Shown in pieces: positions 1 through 6,021 of a DNA stretch of 14,305 bases (position 1 is its first letter; each line of letters begins with the position of its first letter). The notes below the pieces were generated by a model. It worked only from the letters and a program-made list of their open reading frames with translations, was not told the origin of the DNA and made no database searches. The translations under genes and the position numbers were made by a program. The DNA comes from Chloroflexota bacterium (lineage in GTDB: Bacteria > Chloroflexota > Dehalococcoidia > Lucifugimonadales > Lucifugimonadaceae): NCBI GenBank assembly GCA_030831265.1, contig JAURLM010000147.1:1-14305 (forward strand), in the 5' to 3' direction.

Positions 1-2
1 AG

Positions 3-638
3 CCACTCCCCGAAGTGACGTGGCGGTCATGGCCCATCAGGAGCGGCGTTTATACCGGCGTGCCTGCATTTAACCGTGCAGGAGTCTGGGAATTCCAGGT
101 CAAACTAACCGAGAACGGCCATACCCGCACTGGCAGCTCGTTCTTACAGGTGGCCGAAGACTCAGACTCTCCGGGAATAGGGGACCACGCTCCTGCCACA
201 ATCACCAAAACGGCCACGACTATTGATGAGGTGAAGCTGATTTCCAGCGCACTTCACCCCGACCCGCGTTTCTACTCCATTAGTCTCGACGCCGCACTCG
301 CCAGCGGCAAGCCAACTGTTGTCCTGTTCTCCACGCCGGCATTCTGCGTTTCGCAAACCTGCGGACCGCAGTTGGACACGTTGGGAAAGGTGGTGGACAC
401 ATACGGTGATCGCATCAACTTCATCCACGTCGAGATATTCGACAACATCAGCGAAATGCTCGACACGGGTGACAGTTCGATCGGCATCGTCGCCCAGCCT
501 GTCAAGGACTGGGGACTCATCACGGAACCATTTACATTCTTCATCAGCGCAAACGGAATCGTGACGGCGAGATTCGAGCAGTACACCACTCTTAAGGAAC
601 TGCAACAGGCTGCGGAATCAGTACTAAACGCCGGTTAA
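3..638 (+). CDS. Thioredoxin-fold envelope protein, 5' end cut off by the window
   Basis: The frame is open from the window edge (the first codons read PLPEV), so this is the carboxy-terminal ~211 residues of a longer protein. The GTG at 15 lies inside a continuing domain and is unlikely to be the start. The first ~50 residues (VYTGVPAFNRAGVWEFQVKL) resemble a beta-sandwich domain of the YtkA/FixH kind. After a linker there is a thioredoxin-like domain beginning near the motif GKPTVVLFSTPAFC. Its two cysteines sit in FCVSQTCGP, a C-x4-C spacing instead of the usual C-x2-C. The EPFTFF segment is in the position of the cis-proline loop. Proteins of this type are normally exported and membrane-anchored, with redox or copper-related roles; here the signal peptide would lie outside the window. 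No terminator is visible before the ABC genes 89 nt downstream. Fold call fairly sure; function unknown. Confidence 0.72.
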   Translation, partial: PLPEVTWRSWPIRSGVYTGVPAFNRAGVWEFQVKLTENGHTRTGSSFLQVAEDSDSPGIGDHAPATITKTATTIDEVKLISSALHPDPRFYSISLDAALASGKPTVVLFSTPAFCVSQTCGPQLDTLGKVVDTYGDRINFIHVEIFDNISEMLDTGDSSIGIVAQPVKDWGLITEPFTFFISANGIVTARFEQYTTLKELQQAAESVLNAG

Positions 639-727
639 TCGTAGTTTCCTGCACCATTCCTTAACGACTGAAACATTCTCCAGCGGCTAAACTTCCAGTC
701 CGGATTAATCAAGCGAAAACGGATGGC

Positions 728-1645
728 ATGGACGTTCTCCTGCGCGCAGACAAGCTAACCAAGCACTACGGCTCAGTCGTAGCGCTCAATTCGGCTACGT
801 TCGATGTAACCGATGGTGTGACAGGTCTTCTAGGTTCCAACGGCGCAGGCAAAAGCACCGCCATCAAGCTATTCCTCGGCCTCATCAAGCCAACATCAGG
901 CTCCATGCAGGTGCTCGGCGTAGAGACCACCCACAACATCAGCGTTCGAGCACGGCTCGGCTACATGCCGGAACATGACTGCCTGCCAAACAACGTTGCA
1001 GCCACCGAATTTCTCACTCACATGGCGCAAGTCAGCGGACTGCCCCCAGCCCAGGCACGCTCCCGCGCGGCGGACACTCTCAGGCACGTCGGACTGTTCG
1101 AGGAGCGATACCGCCCCATTGGCGGTTACTCCACAGGAATGAAACAGCGCGTAAAACTGGCACAGGCACTTGTACACGATCCCGCGCTGATCCTGCTTGA
1201 TGAGCCTACAGCCGGGCTTGACCCTGGCGGCCGCGAAGAAATGCTGGACCTGGTCCGCAAGACGCACTCCGAATTCGGGATCAGCCTGATGCTCTCCTCA
1301 CACCTCATGGGAGACGTCGAGCGTACCTGCGACCGAATCATCGTTCTTGAGGACGGCCATGTCGTTCAGCAAGGCGCGGTGACCGGGTTTACGGAAGAGC
1401 TGGAAACGCTATTCGTCGAAGTCGAAGATCGACGATCGGAGTTTGTAGCGGCTCTGCAACGACTGAACGTGAACGCAACCACCGAGGATTCCGCGGTGAT
1501 GATTGTCGGAGCCAGCGAGGAAACGTACGACCTGATCGCACGAGCACTCGCGGAATCTGAAGCACCGCTACGCAGGATAGGGCCGCGTCGTCACGCTCTC
1601 ACCGAATTGTTTACGGGAGCTCCAGCAGCAGGTGGTGCAAAGTGA
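728..1645 (+). CDS. ABC transporter ATP-binding protein (ABC-2 export type), first of the cassette
   Basis: A 305-residue cytoplasmic ATPase subunit that would power export through the permease encoded next. Walker A is GSNGAGKST at residues 36-44, the signature is YSTGMKQR at 134-141, Walker B is LILLDEP at 154-160 with catalytic E159, and the switch histidine is H192 in SSHLM. The Q-loop position reads YMPEHD, with glutamate where glutamine is classic. The ~90 residues after the nucleotide-binding domain are the usual regulatory tail of the CcmA/NatA-like family. The start at 728 (MDVLLRADKL) places the first beta strand correctly, though the ribosome site before it is weak. The gene ends inside the start of the permease (GTGA overlap), so the two are translationally coupled. 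Substrate cannot be told from sequence. Confidence 0.93.
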   Translation: MDVLLRADKLTKHYGSVVALNSATFDVTDGVTGLLGSNGAGKSTAIKLFLGLIKPTSGSMQVLGVETTHNISVRARLGYMPEHDCLPNNVAATEFLTHMAQVSGLPPAQARSRAADTLRHVGLFEERYRPIGGYSTGMKQRVKLAQALVHDPALILLDEPTAGLDPGGREEMLDLVRKTHSEFGISLMLSSHLMGDVERTCDRIIVLEDGHVVQQGAVTGFTEELETLFVEVEDRRSEFVAALQRLNVNATTEDSAVMIVGASEETYDLIARALAESEAPLRRIGPRRHALTELFTGAPAAGGAK

Positions 1646-2562
1646 CCACCCCGACACCAAAGGATCGCGAAGGCACGGTCTTTGATCTTGGATACCGCCG
1701 CTATGACGGCCCGCGTGAAGGCAGAAACCGGGCACGTATGGCGCTCTACCTTGATGGCCTACGGATCGCAATGGGTATTGGCCGTGGCGGCCGCGCAAAG
1801 ATTCTGCCGTGGCTCTTTGTCATTGTTGCGATAGCCATTGGCCTCATCATGGCGTTGATCGCCGGTGCAGTCGACCGCTTTGTGGGCGAAGGAGCGGCGG
1901 AAGCTGCCAACCTGCCCAGTCATGCTGATTTCTATTCAATCGCAGGGCTGCTGCTATTCCTGTTCGCTGCCGTCGTAGGTCCGGAACTTCTCTGTCCAGA
2001 CAGGCATAACAAAGTAATCACCCTTTACCTTGTTCGCCCTATTACCGGCATCGACTACGTTGCAGCCCGTTGGCTTGCGTTCCTGACGATCATGCTTGTC
2101 GTTGCATGGCTACCACAGGTAGTGCTACTTGCGGGTCTGGCATTCGGTGCGCCTCAACCCGGCGACTACCTGATTGACCACTGGGAGAACATCCCCAAAT
2201 TCCTTGCAGCCGGTGCTGCAATTGCCATCTACTCAACCAGCATGGGGCTGGCAGTAGCTGCATTCACAACTCGAAGAGGGTACGCGTCTGTAGGACTGGT
2301 TGGCCTGCTCATCATCTCGCAAATGGCCGCAGGCATTCTCGGTTCAAACCTTACTGGTGCCGCAGCGGAATGGCTTTCGCTGGTGTCTCTCTCAGACATC
2401 CCGCTGCACATCAACGAACTTGTCTTTAACACCACAGACTCACTCGGTGGCGGACAGGCTGCCCGTGACCTGCCAACCGCAGTCCGTATCGGAGCCTTCT
2501 TCGTGGTGACACTCGCAGCAATAGGCGTTCTCTGGAACCGCTACTGGAGGCTGTCTGTATGA
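1642..2562 (+). CDS. ABC-2 type transporter permease, first of the cassette
   Basis: A 306-residue integral membrane subunit, starting at GTG 1642, which overlaps the upstream stop by 4 nt. The cytoplasmic amino end carries FDLGYRRYDGPREGR (residues 14-28), a motif I know from ABC-2 permeases of Chloroflexota and Actinobacteria. About six hydrophobic segments follow, near residues 54-76, 98-117, 142-168, 187-208, 215-234 and 282-298. The segment after the second helix (PELLCPDRHNKVITLYLVRP, 114-133) matches the cytoplasmic loop where this family has phrases like 'LSRPLSR'; it probably contacts the ATPase. It lies between two ATPase genes and should pair with the one upstream. It ends with an ATGA overlap into the second ATPase. 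Confidence 0.88.
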   Translation: MTTPTPKDREGTVFDLGYRRYDGPREGRNRARMALYLDGLRIAMGIGRGGRAKILPWLFVIVAIAIGLIMALIAGAVDRFVGEGAAEAANLPSHADFYSIAGLLLFLFAAVVGPELLCPDRHNKVITLYLVRPITGIDYVAARWLAFLTIMLVVAWLPQVVLLAGLAFGAPQPGDYLIDHWENIPKFLAAGAAIAIYSTSMGLAVAAFTTRRGYASVGLVGLLIISQMAAGILGSNLTGAAAEWLSLVSLSDIPLHINELVFNTTDSLGGGQAARDLPTAVRIGAFFVVTLAAIGVLWNRYWRLSV

Positions 2563-3503
2563 CGATGACGGCTCCCGGCAATAGCAATGGCCCGGTTATC
2601 AGCGTATCCGGTGTATCCCGCTGGTTCGGCAACGTGGTTTCGGTCAGTGATATATCGTTCGATGTGTTTCCAGGCATAACCGGGCTACTGGGTCCAAACG
2701 GTGCGGGTAAAACGACACTTCTCAGGATGATTACCGGACTTGCAGCAACCTCCGAAGGACAGGTGACTGTATTTGGAGAGTCCGTAAGGAACAATCCGGA
2801 GTTGTACCGCCGCATTGGGGTTATGTCCGAGCACGAAGCGGTCTACGATTTCCTGACAGGGCGCAATTTTGTGCAGTTCGCCGCCACGATGCGCGGTGTA
2901 GCTGATGCGAAACAGGCAGCGGCAGAAGCCATAGAACAGGTGGGCCTGACATTTGCTGCGGATCGCAAGATGGGCGGCTACTCCCGCGGCATGAAGCAGC
3001 GTATGCGACTTGCTGCAACTATCGTCCATGACCCGGAGCTACTGATCCTTGATGAACCACTGAATGGTGCGGACCCACGGCAGCGTGTGCATTTCCAGGA
3101 ACTGTTGAAAAACCTTGCGAAGCAGGGTCGGACAATAGTCATCTCATCCCACATCCTGGAAGAGGTTGAGTCACTGGCTGATCGCGTCCTGCTCATCGTA
3201 AACGGCAAGCTTGCGGCTTCCGGTGACTATCGCTCCATCCGTGCCGCACTGAACGAGCGCCCATATCACGTGCGCGTGACGAGCAGTGATTCACGTTCGC
3301 TCGCATCAGGTCTCGTCAAACTACCTGAAGTCGAGGCGGTGAACATCGACCCCGACGGTGCGTTGATAGCCCAGGCCCGCAACGTCCTGGCACTTCAGAT
3401 GGCCCTGCCGAAACTGGCGCTTGAGTCTGGTGTCCGTCTTGTCCGAGTTGAACCACTGGATGACTCGCTGGAAAGCGTGTTCAGCTACCTGGTGGGGGAC
3501 TAG
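2559..3503 (+). CDS. ABC transporter ATP-binding protein, second of the cassette
   Basis: A 314-residue ATPase subunit. Walker A GPNGAGKTT is at residues 45-53, signature YSRGMKQR at 141-148, Walker B LLILDEP at 161-167 with catalytic E166, and H198 in SSHIL is the switch histidine. The Q-loop position reads VMSEHE, again with glutamate, as in the first ATPase. The tail after residue ~225 is divergent from that of the first ATPase, so this is a paralogue and not a recent duplicate. The start chosen is ATG 2559, giving the ATGA overlap with the permease stop; ATG 2565 is a close alternative that removes two residues. It is followed after 2 nt by a second permease gene and probably works with it, or with both permeases as a heteromeric exporter. 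Confidence 0.93.
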   Translation: MTMTAPGNSNGPVISVSGVSRWFGNVVSVSDISFDVFPGITGLLGPNGAGKTTLLRMITGLAATSEGQVTVFGESVRNNPELYRRIGVMSEHEAVYDFLTGRNFVQFAATMRGVADAKQAAAEAIEQVGLTFAADRKMGGYSRGMKQRMRLAATIVHDPELLILDEPLNGADPRQRVHFQELLKNLAKQGRTIVISSHILEEVESLADRVLLIVNGKLAASGDYRSIRAALNERPYHVRVTSSDSRSLASGLVKLPEVEAVNIDPDGALIAQARNVLALQMALPKLALESGVRLVRVEPLDDSLESVFSYLVGD

Positions 3504-3505
3504 CA

Positions 3506-4225
3506 ATGGGAACCCTGTACTGGATATCGGTACGCCAACTGGCCGGGCGTTCACGCATGATCATAATCGGCGTGCTGGCCATCGTTCCGGTGCTGCTTGG
3601 ATTAACAATCAGCCTGAGCAACGATGCACCTACCGGCAGCGACCTAGACGGAACGATGATCGCCCTGCTCTTTGGAGCAGCAATTCTGCCGATCATCACC
3701 CTCACAATCTCGACGGCGGCCCTTGGCAACGACCTGGAAGACCGGACGCTCAGCAACCTGACACTCACACCATTTGCGCGCTGGGCAATCATCCTTCCGA
3801 AATATACGGCGTCGATCACAGTCGCAGCCCTCCCTCTCTTAGCCAGTGCGGTAATAGCGCTGACCCTCGCCTATGAAGGCGACTCCAAAGCCGTATTAGC
3901 GGGCGTGGCAGGCATGGCACTGGCATTAGCAGCGTATTCGGCCGTGTTCATGTGGCTTGGCCTTACAACCGGGCGGGCACTCGGGTTCGGATTGATGTAC
4001 GTCTTTGTGTGGGAGTTCCTGTTCACACAGTTCGTGAGCGGCCTGCGATTCCTGAGCATCCGCGCCTACATGGTCGGCGTTGTCCGTGGCATCGATGACC
4101 GACGGTTCGCTGACCAGGCGGACAAGATCATCAGCATGCCTGTATCGCTGGCAGTCCTCGTCGCCCTGACGATCATATTCACAGCACTCGCAATCCGGCG
4201 TCTGCGGACCATGGACGTTCCATGA
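3506..4225 (+). CDS. ABC-2 type transporter permease, second of the cassette
   Basis: A 239-residue membrane protein with about six hydrophobic segments, near residues 18-36, 50-72, 103-122, 128-152, 157-177 and 213-231. The loop after segment 2 (LGNDLEDRTLSNLTLTPFAR, 73-92) is the characteristic 'E.r.gtl..ll..P..r' stretch of ABC-2 permeases, the likely ATPase contact. It lacks the FDLGYRRY amino-terminal motif of the first permease, so the two are from different subfamilies. The start is supported by GGGGGA six bases before ATG 3506, overlapping the end of the previous gene. It is the last gene of the cassette. A short inverted repeat (ATGGA-CGT-TCCAT) lies at its very end, but it has no T-run and is not a convincing terminator. 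Confidence 0.87.
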   Translation: MGTLYWISVRQLAGRSRMIIIGVLAIVPVLLGLTISLSNDAPTGSDLDGTMIALLFGAAILPIITLTISTAALGNDLEDRTLSNLTLTPFARWAIILPKYTASITVAALPLLASAVIALTLAYEGDSKAVLAGVAGMALALAAYSAVFMWLGLTTGRALGFGLMYVFVWEFLFTQFVSGLRFLSIRAYMVGVVRGIDDRRFADQADKIISMPVSLAVLVALTIIFTALAIRRLRTMDVP

Positions 4226-4297
4226 GCCTGCTCCTCTCCCCACCGAAACCCGGGTTATCAACCTGAACTGACTGTGGAACCTACCTAACACAGACTG

Positions 4298-4323
4298 TTG
4301 AGTTCCCGGTGCATCGCTATTAA
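4298..4323 (+). promoter_or_regulatory. Weak promoter-like pair before cheW
   Basis: TATTAA at 4318-4323 is a fair -10 box. TTGAGT at 4298-4303 resembles a -35 box, but the spacer is only 14 nt, shorter than sigma-70 promoters prefer. Offered because this 188-nt gap is the natural place for the cheW promoter. Low confidence. Confidence 0.22.
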
Positions 4324-4364
4324 CCAGCGTGCAGAATCAGGTTTTGGGGGAGCATAGACCGTAT

Positions 4365-4381
4365 CGGCAGTCCGGCTGCCG
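4365..4381 (+). repeat. Small hairpin in the cheW leader
   Basis: CGGCAG and CTGCCG form a perfect 6-bp stem with the 5-base loop TCCGG, ending 19 nt before the GAGGG ribosome site of cheW. It has no T-run, so it is not a terminator. It could affect translation or mRNA stability, or be chance. Confidence 0.3.
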
Positions 4382-4413
4382 CGGGCTGACGCTATTTAGA
4401 GAGGGCTACAACT

Positions 4414-4911
4414 ATGGCCAGTGATCAAGCAACAATATCCGAACGGCAGTTGGTGGTGTTCGACCTGAACGAGGAAGCGTACGGAGTCGACATCGGCGCT
4501 GTCCGCGAAATCATTCGCATGCAGGAGATCACCCGTGTGCCACGCGCACCTCGCTTCATCGAGGGCGTTATCAACCTGCGCGGCAAGGTCATTCCAGTCG
4601 TAGACCTTCGCCAGCGATTCTCCATGCCGGAGACAGAGCGCACTGAAGAGCACCGCATCGTAGTCGTGGACGTCATGGGCCAGGACATCGGCATGGTGGT
4701 CGACGCCGTCACCGAAGTCAGCCGGGTTTCCGAGGCATCCATTGAGCCGCCATCATCAGTCATTACGACTGAAGACTCTGACTACCTGACCGGAATCGTC
4801 AAGACGGACTCCAAGTTGATAATCCTCCTGGATATCGCCAAGGTAATCTCCGCAGACGAGGCCGACAAGCTGGTAGAAGTCGCTGAAGCCTCCGTGGCCG
4901 AAGCCGCTTAG
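4414..4911 (+). CDS. cheW: Chemotaxis coupling protein CheW
   Basis: A 165-residue cytoplasmic protein that is almost entirely one CheW domain (about residues 10-150). Such proteins link methyl-accepting receptors to the CheA kinase. Recognisable features are the first strand QLVVFDLNEEAYGVDI (12-27), the core EGVINLRGKVIPVVDLRQRF (50-69) with the conserved NLRG at 54-57, and DIGMVVDAVTEVSRV (91-105), which is followed by the second half-barrel ending in LIILLDIAKV (135-144). The carboxy end is an acidic, alanine-rich tail. Start at ATG 4414 is supported by GAGGG 8 nt upstream. No receptor, cheA, cheY or motility gene lies in this window, so its partners must be elsewhere. It ends 11 nt before a strong terminator stem. 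Confidence 0.93.
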   Translation: MASDQATISERQLVVFDLNEEAYGVDIGAVREIIRMQEITRVPRAPRFIEGVINLRGKVIPVVDLRQRFSMPETERTEEHRIVVVDVMGQDIGMVVDAVTEVSRVSEASIEPPSSVITTEDSDYLTGIVKTDSKLIILLDIAKVISADEADKLVEVAEASVAEAA

Positions 4912-4922
4912 CTCCAATCTGA

Positions 4923-4974
4923 ACAAAATGAAAAGGGACGGGCAGTATTTGCTGCCCGTCCCTTTTCATTTTGT
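4923..4974. terminator. Bidirectional intrinsic terminator between cheW and the ABM-like gene
   Basis: Two perfect 23-base arms, 4923-4945 and 4952-4974, flank the 6-base loop TATTTG. The inner stem is GC-rich (GGGACGGGCAG pairing with CTGCCCGTCCC) and the outer stem is an A-rich/T-rich pair, so the T-tract appears on the 3' side whichever strand is transcribed. It serves cheW (ending at 4911) and the opposing gene (stop at 4988), both within 15 nt of it. Confidence 0.93.
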
Positions 4975-4987
4975 CTTGTTTCGAAGC

Positions 4988-5698
4988 CTACCAGGCGGGT
5001 TTGCCTGAGCTCCAGCCCCAGTTGTCAGGTGGCCAGATGTTGCGGCCAACCCTGCGACCAGTGCTGGCAGCCCTGCGAGGCTCGTCATACCAGTCCTTAA
5101 CCGTCTCCTGCCACTTCTTGATGTGCGGCGTGCCACGGTGGTACTCGAACGCGGCCGGGTTTGCGTACACCTCGTAAAGGTACAGTTCACCGGGGTCGTT
5201 GATGTTCTGGTACACATCGAAGCGCATGCAGCCGGGCTCTTCGTGCGTCGAGCCGATGCCGTCCAGCGCAACAGCCTCGATGAAGTCCCGTACGTGCTCT
5301 TTCTTGACGTATTGCGGAGCATGAATCACATGCAGCGAGCTGTTGCCGAAGTATGCGTGATCGACCGCGCCTTCAGCCCGCATGGCGTCCCAGCTAGCGT
5401 CCCCACGAGGGTAGACCGGGCGGCAGAACGAGACCTCGACGTCGCCGTCGAACATGTCCCGCACTGCCTCGTCCCACTCCTTGAAGTGAGAGTAGGTCTT
5501 GTGTGCCTCGAAGGCCGCCTGGTCGTTGTATACCTCGGTGAAACCGAACAGTGTCGGGTCGGTTGCGTCCTGGATCACATCGAACCTGCGGCATCCGGGT
5601 TCGTTACGGACTGAACCCTCGGCGTCACCGATTGACGCCTCTATGAAATCTTTGATCCTGTCCTGTTTCACCTTGAGGCGCACCATCAGGATGTACAT
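4988..5698 (-). CDS. Tandem antibiotic-biosynthesis-monooxygenase (ABM/LsrG-like) domain protein
   Basis: A 236-residue protein made of two ferredoxin-like ABM domains, about residues 2-85 and 122-206. They align clearly: EPGCRRFDV (33-41) with EPGCMRFDV (154-162), FTEVYNDQAAFEAH (53-66) with LYEVYANPAAFEYH (174-187), and H71 with H192. Single-domain relatives such as YgiN and LsrG are small dimeric oxygenases or isomerases that act without metal or flavin; a fused pair could act as an internal dimer. Each half is followed by a related aromatic tail (PVYPRGDASW and NIWPPDNWGW). I chose ATG 5698 because GGAG lies 7 nt upstream; the ATG at 5704 has it only 1 nt away. The frame stays open to 5920, but that extension looks non-coding. 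Substrate unknown. Confidence 0.85.
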   Translation of the reverse strand: MYILMVRLKVKQDRIKDFIEASIGDAEGSVRNEPGCRRFDVIQDATDPTLFGFTEVYNDQAAFEAHKTYSHFKEWDEAVRDMFDGDVEVSFCRPVYPRGDASWDAMRAEGAVDHAYFGNSSLHVIHAPQYVKKEHVRDFIEAVALDGIGSTHEEPGCMRFDVYQNINDPGELYLYEVYANPAAFEYHRGTPHIKKWQETVKDWYDEPRRAASTGRRVGRNIWPPDNWGWSSGKPAW

Positions 5699-5776
5699 TG
5701 GCATTCTCCACTGACTGAAGGACCGGCAACGGGCCGGAAGAAGTGATGCACTGACCAGTTCCGTGCAATTGGCGGC

Positions 5777-5807
5777 AGTATACATGCCGAACGTCACCAG
5801 CAAGCAA
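5777..5807 (-). promoter_or_regulatory. Candidate promoter of the ABM-like gene
   Basis: On the minus strand TATACT (5777-5782) is a good -10 box, and TTGCTT (5802-5807) could be a -35 box at a long 19-nt spacer. Transcription would begin about 70 nt before the chosen start. The leader also contains a 5-bp hairpin (CCGGC-aacgg-GCCGG, 5723-5737). Position is sensible, match is partial. Confidence 0.33.
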
Positions 5808-5974
5808 CCGCCAACCGGATAATGCCTGACGCTGTGCCGAGTCCCTCGCCGACTCCGGATGAAGCAACGGACGTACGGGGAATGTTTTCGTAGAGACGCC
5901 GCATGCAGAGCGAGATGCAACCTGGCGCTGCAGGTGTGCAGTCAGGCGTGGGTGGCCTGCTGGCCAAATCGGCC

Positions 5975-5990
5975 GTGCCGAATTCGGCAC
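5975..5990. repeat. Perfect 16-bp palindrome GTGCCGAATTCGGCAC
   Basis: The sequence equals its own reverse complement. It lies about 30 nt past the stop of the large membrane protein gene. As RNA it could fold into a 6-bp stem with an AATT loop; as DNA it could be a dimeric protein-binding site. Three GGCC tetramers lie just to its left (5954, 5962, 5971), adding further hairpin potential. No T-run follows on either strand, so it is not a standard terminator. Confidence 0.45.
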
Positions 5991-6021
5991 TCAGTCATCC
6001 CGGCCACAGGACATCAGCAGG

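Larger units (their letters stand above)
5699..6021. other. 323-nt gap between the ABM-like gene and the large membrane protein
   Basis: I see no believable gene here; the open frames crossing it have no ribosome site or recognisable protein. It holds the candidate promoter at 5777-5807, an imperfect inverted repeat around GAGTC...GACTC (5839-5855), and a 16-bp perfect palindrome at 5975-5990. It must also contain the transcript end of the 6022-8097 gene, but no stem followed by a T-run is visible on the minus strand. Confidence 0.6.

Noticed and set aside
4247..4256. AACCCGGGTT palindrome after the ABC cassette
   Set aside because: It leaves too little loop for a stable stem and has no T-run; no terminator could be supported here.
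5123..5614. Plus-strand open frame of 163 codons opposite the ABM-like gene
   Set aside because: The minus strand has two conserved ABM domains; this translation is a compositional mirror with no ribosome site.
5699..5920. Amino-terminal extension of the ABM-like protein
   Set aside because: The domain begins at residue 2 of the shorter form, which has GGAG at proper spacing; the extension crosses the likely promoter.
5979..5988. AATTCGGCAC resembles a cDNA-library EcoRI adaptor, raising the idea of vector contamination
   Set aside because: The match stops right after this core and the sequence around it is a symmetrical palindrome with ordinary genomic flanks.
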